Source: Isochrysis galbana (taxonomy: Eukaryota > Haptophyta > Isochrysidales > Isochrysidaceae). From it: a DNA stretch of 64,000 nt. Under the pieces are notes generated by a model that worked only from the letters and a program-made list of their open reading frames with translations, searched no databases and was not told the DNA's origin. Positions 33,384 through 43,301 of the stretch are shown piece after piece. The stretch is taken from assembly GCA_018136815.1 (NCBI GenBank), contig CM030932.1, positions 3,398,614 through 3,462,613 of the forward strand. The letters run 5' to 3'. A program made the position numbers and the translations under genes. How positions within the stretch are numbered: position 1 is the stretch's first letter; each line of letters begins with the position of its first letter.

Positions 33384-34576
33384 TATTTTAGTCGTATCCT
33401 GAAGCCCAGCTTGCTCTTGCCTCGAACACCACCATAAATACGAGCTTCCTCTCTCGCCCCTTGTAACTATTGCAAAATCAAGAAGGGGAGGAGCGGGAGG
33501 GAATGTGAGTGTCAGGCATTCTATGAGAGGCGGCCCACCATCACGCACTTTCGTTGAGCAATTGGAGGTTGTTCAGTGCAAGAAAAGGTTCGGGGTAGAG
33601 GTGGTCATCAGCAATGACTCCACTTCAGAAGGTGCGCGGAGGAGACTGTTCCAGAGGCAGCACAGCTTGGGAGTTATTGCTGCGCACCCAGCCGGAGTTC
33701 ACAACGTTGCTCCCCCTTTTTTCTCATTAGGCATTAGCGGACGCTTGCGTTCATTGTCGTATTCCATACGATGACAGACTTTACTTATAACCTGTGGGTG
33801 TCGGAGCGAAGCTCGTTTCCTCTTCGGAAACGAGCCGCGGAGGCGCACCGGCGGCTAGCGCGGCGCACGGTTCAGCATCCGGGGAGCCCGGAACGGGCTC
33901 ATGGGGAGAACGGGGACCTGCCCTGCACGTACCTCTCCGCCGTCAGCAGCCAATGGCTCTCACGAGAACCCGGACGTCGCGCCACTCTTGAGTCGGCCGC
34001 CCTTTCACGACCGCGTCAGCTGCCGGCTCGATCGAACGGCCCTCTACCTATGAGCCTGTAGTCATCGCGTGTTCGACATTCATTCGTCATTCGGCACCAT
34101 TTTAAGGGGGCTAATATGGGGGAGGGGGGGGGGGTCGAGAGCCGGCGTTTCGGCGTTTGGAAATATTGGTACGGAATGGCATTCCGGAATGGGCGTCCTT
34201 GTGCGTTTCACATGTAGGTTTTGATGTTGTTCGGTGTTCGCAGGCAAACTCCAAACTCCGATGTGCTATGCTTCCTGTCTTCTCGCCGTGTGCACTTGCC
34301 AACTTGGCAGTGGAGGCAAATGAGCGCTCAGCTTCGGGGCGAATGAAGGAGACGCTTGGGCCTGCAGTATTGGCAGTGCCGTATTCACAGGGGCTTTCGC
34401 TGTAGCAAATGAGGCACAGGAAACTATGGAAAGGGGAATATGGGGCTTTGCAGAGTCCCCCGGGCGACGTAGTTCATTACATTAGCCATTAAGACACATA
34501 CGTAGTAATAGAGGTCTCACTTGGCGCCGGCGCCCCGAGGGTCAAGAGTACTCCGGGGGTAGCCAAGACGCCAAGA
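33384..34576. other. Intergenic; no confident gene
   Basis: A frame at 33523-33774 reads VQCKKRFGVEVVISNDSTSE, protein-like but isolated. A frame at 34157-34405 (MEILVRNGIPEWASL...) is also unassigned. A 10-bp stem hairpin, GCTCGTTTCC TCTT GGAAACGAGC, sits near 33809. I see nothing else. Confidence 0.4.
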
Positions 34577-34676
34577 NNNNNNNNNNNNNNNNNNNNNNNN
34601 NNNNNNNNNNNNNNNNNNNNNNNNNNNNNNNNNNNNNNNNNNNNNNNNNNNNNNNNNNNNNNNNNNNNNNNNNNNN
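34577..34676. other. Assembly gap (100 N)
   Basis: Exactly 100 Ns; it cuts into a LINE fragment whose 5' end lies just to the right. Confidence 0.99.
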
Positions 34677-34757
34677 CGACGCTATAAGTTCTAATGGTGG
34701 GGGAGGGGCAGCAACGCGCGCTCCATGACCCTATCGTTTTAACGATAGTTCTTGTTT
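34677..34757 (-). mobile_element. LINE 5'-end remnant
   Basis: The minus strand shows the hairpin CTATCGTTAAAACGATAG, then GGTC and ATGGAGCGCGCG, identical in layout to the 5' ends at 53665 and 38975. The coding frame stops after about ten codons and the rest is lost in the gap. Confidence 0.8.
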
Positions 34758-34989
34758 TAGGTAGCATAGCATGTATGAAAGGACAAAACAGCAAGGACCG
34801 AGGCTACTAAGAAGAGGAAAATCGAAAGCGCGACATTCAGACTGCCACATCCAACGAGCACTCCGATGAAAATGTTGACATGCTCCCTGATCTTGCCAAT
34901 CTAGTACTTCCCGCTGCTTTTCACAAGTTGCTTTGATCGTGCCTTCACACGTTGAGTTCTTGGAGCACGACGGCTGATGACGTGTCGTC

Positions 34990-35949
34990 CTATGCTGCAG
35001 GAGCTCGCCTGAGAGCCCCCGCTCCGCGAATGACCACGCCGACCGTCAGCCAGGACCACGGAATCGCTTGAACTCGGTTGTGCCGCATGATGGTGAAGAT
35101 GGGCAGCCGTGCCCACTCGGGGAGATGGGCCTCGGGCACGTTACTTTCAATCAACCTCTTGCGCTCGCACGCCGTCCAGATGATGTTGGGTGTGCGCATC
35201 GGCTTAAGGCCCTCCGTGCACTCGCGCATGAGCATGGCGATGTGGCCCAAGTTCAGGAGGCCGGCTAGGGCCCCCACATGATCAATCTCGTCCAAGGCCG
35301 CAATCATCTGCTCCTCCGAAGACTCACCATCGCAAGCGGGCCCCAGAATCACATGATCAAATGGCACGCCGCAGGCGCCTAGCGCATGGAGAACTTGCCT
35401 ATCTCGGCCCATCTCCATGTCCCCTGAGTGATCGATACCTCCAGTGACCGAGTCGCCGCCGCAATCCACGCCGAGGATGTGCGAGATGGGGCCGATCTTC
35501 TCTAGCGCGAGATTGAATCGGTCACGGATGCCCTTTTGAACCTCGGCAAGAGACATACCTGCAACATTATCGGACTTTGGCATGCAAAACACGAGGGGCG
35601 AGCCATGCGGGCCGCGCGGCACCGAGAGCTCGAGCTTAACTGTCCCATATGCATCGTCACCTGGCTGCAGCGGTACGCGCTCACCGCCGAGTGAGTAGGC
35701 CCCCTCGACGAGATGGGTGATGTGGCTGTCCGGTAGCTCCGCCTTGGTCTTGGCCACATACCTCTCGCTCGACGCAGCGGCGTAGAGCACCTCGCCCTCC
35801 GGCTGAGCCTCCGCCCACTCCTGCGCCAGAGCCCACGAGGCAAACACATCGCACCCGCCGCCCATCCCGATCACAAGCCCACGCTCGCCGCGCGAGAGCG
35901 GAGGGTAGTGGTAGAGAGGTAGCGAGGCACGAAGCAGCCCATCCAACAT
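34990..35949 (-). CDS. DUF1152 family protein, copy 2
   Basis: A minus-strand single exon of about 319 residues, paralogous to the gene at 4724-5764. It shares the glycine loop (GLVIGMGGGCDVFASWALAQ), KLELSVPRGPHGSPLVF, LGVDCGGDSVTGGIDHSGDM, LGPACDGESSEEQM and the Trp-rich end IPWSWLTVGVVIRGAG. The role is unknown. I start at MLDGLLRASLPLYHY (35949); an ATG five codons upstream is possible. The longer upstream frame runs into the 3' end of a LINE (36084 onward) and is not part of the gene, so a mobile element sits within about 135 bp of the start codon and may have replaced part of the promoter. Confidence 0.88.
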   Translation of the reverse strand: MLDGLLRASLPLYHYPPLSRGERGLVIGMGGGCDVFASWALAQEWAEAQPEGEVLYAAASSERYVAKTKAELPDSHITHLVEGAYSLGGERVPLQPGDDAYGTVKLELSVPRGPHGSPLVFCMPKSDNVAGMSLAEVQKGIRDRFNLALEKIGPISHILGVDCGGDSVTGGIDHSGDMEMGRDRQVLHALGACGVPFDHVILGPACDGESSEEQMIAALDEIDHVGALAGLLNLGHIAMLMRECTEGLKPMRTPNIIWTACERKRLIESNVPEAHLPEWARLPIFTIMRHNRVQAIPWSWLTVGVVIRGAGALRRAPAA

Positions 35950-36148
35950 CCGGCCCTTGCACATCCGCTCGCCCACACGAGAGAGGCAGAGGCGGGGAGA
36001 GGCTCTCTCGTGCCTCGCTCGGGGGCCCAACCCCACCTCGTCCCCATCCGTCCCAAATCCAGCTTTGGGCCGACTATGAATACAAAAAAAAATCTTCTTA
36101 AAACTCCCCGCTACGCGTGCGGCGTGAGGCAGTGCGTGCTTATGGACC

Positions 36149-36988
36149 TTGGGCCGGGCCAGAGTTTCGTTTGAGACCCACCCAAATTTTGTTTCGATAT
36201 TTCGCTTCCCTTGACCCAAATTTTGCAGCTTATTTCGACTGAAATTCGACCTTACACCTTTAATTCGATCGAAATATCGACATTTTACATTTGGCTCTTC
36301 GGCGTGCCAGGCGAGGCGTATTATTAAGTGCTAAGTGCACGAGGCATAGAAATGATAGAAATTTTCTAGAAATGGCAGCATCACATTGTACATCACACAG
36401 CTCTACAAGTCAAACCTGAGAGCCCACATGACACATATATGTGACCACAGCCCCACACATCACACATCTCACATCTCGTCGCAACCCGCACGATCGAGCT
36501 CAAATCAGCATCAACCCACGATCCTCTTGTTGTACCGACTCATCAAAGACACTTGCAGATGATCGGACAATGCACTAGCTTGCATCTCACCATACATGAC
36601 ACGAAGCAAAGAGAAAACACGTTCACACGAGGCAGAATTCGGAGTAATAGCAAAAGCTACACGCGCTGCCTCCGCCCACGCCGGAAAAGACTCGCCGTTG
36701 GCGCGCCACCAATCCAGCACTCCATCCGAAAAATCCTTGACATCCAAGACGTTGATCGCGGCATGCGCGGCCGCGCTCATGTAGACCGCGCCGCGTCTGG
36801 GCCGCTTCCTGAGGCCTCCTGCTCCAACAGGCGGGCCGCCCATCGCTCCAACACGCCCAAATTTCGCTGCCGCGGCCGCGGGGTCCCGTTGCCCCAACCA
36901 AATCCCACCCAAATTTCGGTCAAAATTTTTATTTCGTTGACGGACCCAAATTTTACAAAAAATTTAACGAAACTCTGGCCCGGCCCAA
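36149..36988 (-). mobile_element. Non-autonomous hAT transposon (840 bp)
   Basis: The ends are perfect inverted repeats of about 23 bp beginning TTGGGCCGGGCCAGAGTTTC. An 8-bp duplication TATGGACC flanks it (36141-36148, 36989-36996). The homologous LINE copies at 44255 and 56913 lack the insert and provide empty sites. It carries the C-terminal end of a transposase gene. Confidence 0.92.
36511..36912 (-). pseudogene. hAT transposase, C-terminal dimerisation region only
   Basis: The minus-strand frame contains DWWRANGESFPAWAEAARVA and FAITPNSASCERVFSLLRVM, the hAT C-terminal dimerisation hallmark (W-W, P-x-S-x-x-x-E-R-x-F-S). It ends VSLMSRYNKRIVG. The preceding part is Gly/Pro/Arg-rich filler that runs out towards the right inverted repeat. 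BED finger and DDE catalytic core are absent, so the element needs transposase from elsewhere. Confidence 0.85.
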
Positions 36989-37150
36989 TATGGACCTCCC
37001 TGCTACCCAACCTTAACCCCTAACAACCCCCTCCCCCTTCCCCAGTTCCCTCTTTAGCGGAGAAGCTGGTTCCGGGGAGGACGCGCGCGCTGCTTCGGCT
37101 AGGAGTTGGAGAGAAGGGGGCGGGAGACTATGGCTTCTCCTTAGCTCGAA

Positions 37151-37569
37151 CTTGGCGGCTTGCTGTCTTGCCTCTAGGAGGGGTAGGCATCTTTCTCCGG
37201 ATATTTGTCTTGGATATCTCTGGGGGGGGGGTCCCAAATGGATATATCTCGGATACTTCCTGGATATTTGCATTTGGGGGGGTGGGGGGTGGGGGGGGGA
37301 GGTAATTTTAGCAGCCTTTTGGGGGGGGCGGGGGGCACTAACATTGACCATGCAGATGCAAATGTGAAGGAATTCACCAAGCAGGTGCTTGGGTGGTGGG
37401 TGGTGGGCATCTAACCACACCAAGTTCCCAACTTGGGCCTTAGCTGCTTAGCTGCAAGGGTGGCTCTTTGTCTGAGCCCCAAACCCAGCTTCTTCAGAAC
37501 GTGTACGTGTACGTGTGTTTTCATTGTTGCAATGTTTGTTTGGTGCTGATCGGGCTAGTACCTTAGCTG
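37151..37569. other. Between LINE fragments, no gene seen
   Basis: G-rich runs and the word GGATATTTG repeated (37200, 37261; relatives at 37644, 37656). No gene or recognisable element. Confidence 0.4.
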
Positions 37570-38975
37570 ATCAAGTGGAAGCGTCGGTGATGTTGCGGTA
37601 TAACCGCAATAAGCGCAACGGCAGTGGCGCGTGACGCGGACATTGGATATTTGCTTGGATATTTGGGGCAAGGCAAAGCTCATGCTCGTCGGCGACTAGC
37701 TCGCTCCGACGAGTACGGAGTACGACAAGATCCCAAAGACCAAATACATTGGAGACGAGGCCGCCGTCGCGTACCTCTGCATGGAATACATCACGGCGGT
37801 CGCGTACGCTGAAACGAGTCCCATGGTGCAAGTGCCTTCGAATTTTTGGTCGTTGGGCTTGCCGCATGAGGCGGCCGCGTATTTGTTAACCCATTGTAGC
37901 GCTCTGCCTAGGCTCTTGTAGTCGGCCGCGAGGAGTTGGGTGTCGTCTGCGAATTGGCTTATTTTGAGCTCGGCCCCGTTTATGATGATGCCTTCTATGT
38001 TGTCGTCTTCGTTTATTACTCTTGTGAGGGCTTCTGCCGTGAGGCCAGGAATTCTGGCTCGAGGTCTACGCCCTCGAGTTTGTTGAGGTGTGCCACGATG
38101 GCGCTGAACGCCTCCTCGTCCTTGATCTTGATCCCACGGTCCGTGGAGGTGAAGGTCATTATTATCTGTGAAAAGTCGTCTTCGTACTCTTGTTCTTGTA
38201 CGCTTTCATGTTCCCCTCCCCCTTGGGGGTTTGTCTGTGTGGGTTTGTGGGGTGGAGGGTATTTGGTTAGCCTCCCAGGCGCCCGGCAGTAGTTTGCTTT
38301 CATGGGTGTGTCGGGCGTGGGGTCCCCATTGGTCCCTTTCGCCTTGCGTTCTAGCGAGGTCTCCAGCCTCTGTTTTGGTGGTGTTTTTGTTTGGGCTGAT
38401 GGTTTTGAAGATGGTGTTGCTTCTCTTGGCCGCTTCCGCGCCGTTCGCGTTCGGCCTGGTCCTCGCGCATCGCGCGTGGCCGAGGCTCGGTGTGTGTACG
38501 ATTCTGTACCTTGCGCATTCGTGTCGTGCTCTTGCGCACAAGCGTCTCGTTGCTGAGGTTTGCATGTGGTGCCACATGCCACCAGGCATGGTGTGATGGT
38601 GGTCAGGTTGACCGGCCGGGTCTGCGCCTCGTGCTCTCGCACTCGGTCAGTGCCGCAGCGGTGTAGGGGCCCAGCCCGAAGGCTTTCCCTATGGGAGACT
38701 GAGCTCTGTGGCTCGGGGTGTGTGTGGGCTTGTCTGTGCTGGCTGTGCTGTGCTGGTGTTCTGTACGTTGTTGAGGTGTGCGCTGTCTGTCTGAGTCTGG
38801 GGCCGCGGCGTGGGTCGTGGCTCGCGAGTACCTGGGCTGGCGTGGCCCCGGCGGGAGGTCGCTGCGGCTGCAGGGCGTCGGTCATGGCTTGGTCGGCCAG
38901 CGCGGCGGGGAGGGCGGAGAGAGAGGGGGGGAGCGGGGCGCGCTCCATGACCCTATCGTTATAACGATAGTTGTG
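37570..38975 (-). mobile_element. Internally deleted LINE (LINE D): ORF1 start joined to RT palm
   Basis: The 5' end at about 38975 has the hairpin CTATCGTTATAACGATAG and GGTC, then ATGGAGCGCGC. The ORF1 N-terminus is Pro/Arg/Thr-rich and ends TSTDRGIKIKDEEAFSAIVA, then LNKLEGVDLEPEFLASRQ. It is joined directly to reverse-transcriptase text: EALTRVINEDDNIEGIIING, then KISQFADDTQLLAADY, where FADD is the catalytic palm motif. The rest of ORF1, the endonuclease and the RT fingers are missing between them. The left end near 37570 is not sharply defined and no 3' terminus is seen. Confidence 0.8.
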
Positions 38976-39481
38976 GAGACGTCGTAGACGTATAGATAGA
39001 CATGAGAACGAAGATTGATGATTTACCATCGCGGTTATATAACGGTAGAGCGGAAAATAGCGGAATAGCCTGCAAAGGCTCGCGAATGCGACAATGGCGG
39101 GGGAAATTTGCCAATTTCTCAAGTCAAGAAAATGTTGCGTCGGCATAGGGCATAGGGCATAGGGGCCAGTGACCAAGGACCTGTGACTGCTTGCGATTAC
39201 TACTATTTTAATTTGGTCTCTTCATCCCCTCTCCCCACCCAACATATGTGCTACGTGGCACGCCTATGCATATAAGATATAAGCCGCATGCGGAATCAAC
39301 CATTGCAGCATTCGTACGGTTTCTTGAAATGTCATGAAAGAGTTGCTAGGACACTAAGGCCTCGCGCCCCAAGAGCAAGCCTCCTGGCGCTTTTCCACAA
39401 TCAAGTGTTCGTCACACGAATCATCATTGCACATCATTGCACAGCAGCACATGACGCCCGCCGTGGCTCTACCGCGTAAGC

Positions 39482-40702
39482 TCACAAGATGTCCTCGCTA
39501 TCGGCTGCGGGCGCGCTGTCGCCAGGCAGCGGATCTAGCTCGAGCTCCGGCTCAGGCGTATGCTCACCTGGCGGCATCTCCGACGCATTGCTTCCCTCGT
39601 AGCTGCTCCCTTCTATCTGAGCGAGTGATCGAGCGACATCCTTGGTGGAGTGGTGTTCGGGCCCTAGCTGGTTCTCGTAGATGCCAAGTGCAGTGCGGAT
39701 GTGCTTCTGGGCCGACTTAGGGTCGCCGCAGTACTGATGCAGCAACCCTAGGATGTAGTGCGCCTCGCCCGTCGCAATGTATGTCTCCCCTGCGCATTCC
39801 TCACGGCGCTTCAAAATCACCTTCAGCATCTCGACGCCCGCGTGGCCCTTCGCCTCGGAGAGCGGGTGCGCCGAATCGTTGCCAAGCAGTGCGGCCAGGC
39901 AGCGGTACCATATGTCCACCACCTTGTCATACATAGCGAGCGCAGACTCGATCTTGTTCATCGCGTAGAATACGTTAGCGAGCTGATAGTACCCACCGCT
40001 CGTGTCAATGTGCTCCGGCCCCACCCTCAAGCTCGAGTAGTAGATATCGTCTGCCAGCTGCCGCAAGGCGTCGTCGTAGCGTCCCTGCGCAGCGTACAGC
40101 TTGCCAAAGTTACGCCGGAGCTGTGAGCGCAATGCATTGGAGGCGCCAGAAGTCTTGAGGAGTGCCCAGTTGGCGAGCGTGAGGTACTCCTCCGCCTTGC
40201 GATACTGCGTGTTACCGAGGTAAGCCTCGGCGAGGTAGAGGTATGCGGGCACGAGCTGCAGCTTGCCCTCGCCATAGGCGGTGGTAGCGAAGCGGAGCGA
40301 GTAGGTGGCAGCAGGTATAGCAAGGTCGTAGTGCCCCTGCACGATGTGACGCGATGCCTCCTCGTTGCACAGGGCAACGAGCGCCACCTGGCAGGCGTGC
40401 ACCTCCCTCGCCCTGTCCTCTCTCTCCATCTGCGAGCCAACATTCGCTGGCGGTGCAAGCGTGCTGCCGAGAATGTGGCTGATCTTGGCGAGGATGCCAT
40501 CCCACGCCTGCATAGCGATCTCCCTGGAAGCAAAGTGCAGCGAGAGCTGCGGTGTCACCAGCACCACCAGCGCTGGCCGCCCTGTCAGCTCGCAGGTGAG
40601 CGAGACATTCTTTGGCAGGGCGAGCGGGTTGAGCTTCTCGATCCGGTAGCTCAGTTGACGCGGCGCGGGAGGCAGCCGGTACCCTGTTGCCTCACTCGCC
40701 AT
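39482..40702 (-). CDS. ZMYND12: ZMYND12 / p38-like axonemal TPR protein
   Basis: A single-exon, 406-residue minus-strand gene. ZMYND12 and its Chlamydomonas homologue p38 belong to inner dynein arm d of motile cilia. Family text spans the whole TPR region: SLRFATTAYGEGKLQLVPAY, KAEEYLTLANWALLKTSGAS, LRRNFGKLYAAQGRYDDA, DIYYSSLRVGPEHIDTSGGY and LANVFYAMNKIESALAMYDK. The N-terminus aligns with the MYND zinc finger position (LTCELTGRPALVVLVTPQLS, then AWDGILAKI), but the zinc-binding cysteines are gone except one. The C-terminus is acidic. The gene implies that the organism builds motile cilia or flagella. A pyrimidine tract on its sense strand lies just upstream (40703-40900). Confidence 0.9.
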   Translation of the reverse strand: MASEATGYRLPPAPRQLSYRIEKLNPLALPKNVSLTCELTGRPALVVLVTPQLSLHFASREIAMQAWDGILAKISHILGSTLAPPANVGSQMEREDRAREVHACQVALVALCNEEASRHIVQGHYDLAIPAATYSLRFATTAYGEGKLQLVPAYLYLAEAYLGNTQYRKAEEYLTLANWALLKTSGASNALRSQLRRNFGKLYAAQGRYDDALRQLADDIYYSSLRVGPEHIDTSGGYYQLANVFYAMNKIESALAMYDKVVDIWYRCLAALLGNDSAHPLSEAKGHAGVEMLKVILKRREECAGETYIATGEAHYILGLLHQYCGDPKSAQKHIRTALGIYENQLGPEHHSTKDVARSLAQIEGSSYEGSNASEMPPGEHTPEPELELDPLPGDSAPAADSEDIL

Positions 40703-41019
40703 GGCAGCCGTGAGGGAGAGACGAGAGCAAGGAGGGGTCTACAGAGAGAGAGGGGTGGGGGAGGGAGGTGGAGGAGGAAGGGACGGAGGTAGGGAGAGAA
40801 GAAAGATGGGAGAGGGAGAGAGAGAAGGAGAGGGAGCGAGGGAGGGAGGGAGAGAGGGAGGGAGGGAGGGGAAGAGAGCGGCGCGCCGACCGGCAGCTGC
40901 TTCGCCTCGTGCGACGGAAGGGGCGGGGGGAAGACTTGGAACGGTAGCCGGCGGGGCTCCCCTCCGGTACATTCATAGATAATAGGCGCTCACAGCTGTC
41001 AGCTGTCAGGCGGCGAGGG

Positions 41020-41080
41020 CATCGCGCCACGGTCAAAAAATGAAGCCCAGCCCTTACTAGTAGTTAGAAAGCCCCTGTTT
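41020..41080. repeat. Short inverted-repeat element with GGTCAAA ends
   Basis: GGTCAAA at 41034 and TTTGACC at 41074 bound a segment that matches 24749-24806 in reverse (GAAGCCCAGCCCTTACTANT, then AAAGCCCCTGTTTGACC). A decayed relative lies at 19668-19715. It is a very small MITE-like repeat. Confidence 0.5.
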
Positions 41081-41189
41081 GACCCCTTTAGAGCCCTAGA
41101 GAGAGCCCTAGAGTATCCACTCTGCACTTTCTCTTGTGTATCTCTGTGTATCTTTATTTTTATTTATCTGGTGTCTACGTACCTATCTC

Positions 41190-41410
41190 CCTAAATGGGA
41201 GATACGGCCCACGAGTCCCCGAGATACGGTAGATACAGATACGGCTGTCGGCTGTATCTCGGCTTTTCTTTCTGGATACAGTTTACAGTAGATACGGGAT
41301 AGGGGCACGGGCGCCAGGCGCCAGTCGGCGCCCCCGATACGGCAGATACAGATACGGCTGTATCTGACCCGTTCCCCAGATATGCTGGTATCCTGTATCT
41401 CCCAAAAAGG
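41190..41410. mobile_element. Possible MITE related to the one at 15686
   Basis: The ends CCTAAATGGGAGATAC and GTATCTCCCAAAAAGG are imperfect inverted repeats whose TGGGAGATAC core resembles TGGGAAATAC of the 15686 element. The interior is a set of GATACAGATACGGCTGTATC palindromes. No clean target duplication is visible. Confidence 0.5.
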
Positions 41411-42455
41411 CCATTTCCTATTTCCTATCTCTATCTACGAGTACTAGTATTTCGTATATCCGCGATCACCTGTTACTATCACACTATACACTATCACTAC
41501 CTGCTATCTGTATGCTGTATGCCATACGTACTGTATGCTGTACGTGTACGTGGGTGTGCGGTGGCGATGGCGCCGCGGCGCCCATCCGTTGCCTGTTGCA
41601 GGCTACACGAACAGCAGCGCCGCAGCGCCGCAGCTGCTGCGCGGCGCTATCACGCTATCACTAGTGGGTAGTGGGTAGTGGGTGTAAGCCCCCACACAAA
41701 CACGGACTAAACGTGGGGGGCCAGATGGAGATGGCTGCCGGCCGCTCCCGTCTTGCCCCAGATGGCTGCCGGCTGCCGGCCGCTCCCGTCTTGCCCCAGA
41801 TCGCTGCCGGCCCTCCGGCGCGGCGAGGGAGTTTTGACCGGAGCACACGCTCGACGGCGATCTCGGGCGGGGGGCTGGGGGAGAGGAGAGAGAGAGGAGA
41901 AGTGGGGAGGAGAGGGGAAGGGGGGGGAGAAGGGATGGGGTGGAGAAGAGGGGAAAGGCGGCTGGAGAGAGAAGAAAAGGGGGGGAGGTGGGAGGGGGAG
42001 GGGAGGGGAGGTTTGGGGGCGCGGGGGGGGGAGGGAAGGGGAGGGGAAGTGGAGGGGAAGTGGAGGAAAGAGAGAAAGGAGAGAGGGGAGGGGAAGAGAG
42101 AGAGAAGGGGGAGGGAGAGAAGGGGAAAGGGGGGGGGGGGGGGGGGGCAATTTACCTCGCGGCGACCTCCCTCTCTCCCTCGGCGGTCGGCGAGGGAGAA
42201 AGGAGGAGGAGAGGACGAGAAGCCAGAGAGGGTGGGGTGGGGAGAACGTCAAAAAGACAGGAGAGTATTGAAAGGAAGAGGAGGGAGAGAGGGGGGCGAG
42301 AGGGGGGAGGAGGGGGAGCGCCGTTGGAGGCGAGGGACTGAGTAGAGAGAAAAAACCGCGGGGAAGAGAGAAGAGAGAGAGGGGGAGAGAGGGCCCTCGC
42401 GCACTCTCTCCGTGCCACTTCTCACCCCACTCTCCTCTACTCCACACCAGTCGCA
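41411..42455. other. Intergenic with ~300-bp polypurine tract
   Basis: 41860-42150 is nearly pure G/A on the plus strand. A 20-25 bp word (CTCCCGTCTTGCCCCAGAT) is tandemly repeated at 41747 and 41786. No gene is seen before the cytochrome c6 start. Confidence 0.6.
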
Positions 42456-43301
42456 ATGTGCGCCGCGAGGGGGCCACCCACCCCTCTCTCGCCCGCCTCC
42501 TCTCCTCTTCTCTTGCACGGCGGAGGCTGGACGATCGCGTGGGCTCATCCGCCCCCTCCCCCCTCTTCTGCAGGTTCTCGCTCGCCCTCAACTCGCTCGC
42601 CTTCAACGCGCCCCTCTCGAAGGTCCACATGGACCTCTCGGGCGCCGCCAACAAGGTCGCGCCGGTCGTTGCCGCTGCGGCCCTCGCCGTCTCCGCCACG
42701 CCGGTCTTTGCCGGCGATGCCGGTGCGGGCGAGCAGGTCTTCTCAGGCAACTGCGCCGCGTGCCACGCTGGCGGCCAGAACGTCATCATGCCGGAGAAGA
42801 CCCTCCAGGTAGGAGCGACCTGCTTCTCTGCCTGGCTGACTGAACCACAGTGCCAAGCCCGCGTTTGCCTGGGCTCACCCTGAGATGTGCCCCAGGGAGG
42901 ATCGTCTTTACGGTCGTATGTCGCTCTGACCCTTGAGACAAGCGAATCTTCTGTACGGGCACCTTGATGTCTCTTGATTGCTGTGCCAGCTCAGTGCTGA
43001 CGAAAGCCCTGCCCCCCCCGCTCTGTCCCCCCCTCTTGAATTCAGCTTGAGGCGCTCGAGGAGTACCTTGACGGCGGCGTCAGCGTCAAGTCCGTCATCA
43101 CCCAGGTCACCAACGGCAAGAACGCCATGCCTGCTTTCGGTGGCCGCCTCTCCGATGAGGACATTGAGAACGTGAGAGCTGACGCTTCCCTTGCCTGGCC
43201 ACAGCTCGATTTGAATGATGTACTCTGGGCTCACTTCCCCCTGTCCCCTGTCGTCCTAGGTCGCCACCTACGTGATCAACCAGGCCAAGTCTGGCTGGTA
43301 A
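42456..43301 (+). CDS. petJ: Cytochrome c6, plastid lumen (nuclear gene)
   Basis: A soluble haem protein that carries electrons from cytochrome b6f to photosystem I. Exons 42574-42808, 43046-43171 and 43260-43301 encode the protein. The first codon appears split: AT (42456-42457), a GT...CTGCAG intron (42458-42573), then G. This gives [20 protein letters not shown] and 134 residues in total. The leader is two-part: a short hydrophobic start ending LA|F, then a twin-Ala thylakoid signal ([19 protein letters not shown]). The mature part has the haem site CAACH, the sixth-ligand Met in [20 protein letters not shown], and the end [11 protein letters not shown] Phe after the first cleavage point is typical of secondary red plastids. 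A GTG-started long reading through 42458 would lack any ATG in frame. Confidence 0.92.

Larger units (their letters stand above)
36084..37150 (-). mobile_element. LINE 3'-end fragment (LINE C), split by a hAT element
   Basis: On the minus strand the 3' terminus AAGAAGATTTTTTTTT is followed inland by the family's 3' untranslated region (CACACGTAGCGGGG-type text, GGAACCAGCTTCTCCGCT). The same region occurs at 44207-44420 and 56865-57070. Bases 36149-36988 are an inserted hAT; outside it the three copies are collinear. The fragment ends near 37150, where similarity stops. Confidence 0.85.

Noticed and set aside
37576..38990. GTGGAAGCGTCGGTG / GTGGAGACGTCGTAG as target duplication of LINE D
   Set aside because: Only about 11 of 15 bases match and the 3' end lacks the family's oligo(T) terminus.
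41671..42789. Plus and minus ORFs of 220-360 codons
   Set aside because: Derived from a polypurine tract and the antisense of cytochrome c6; composition is Gly/Arg/Glu or Ser/Pro/Leu only.
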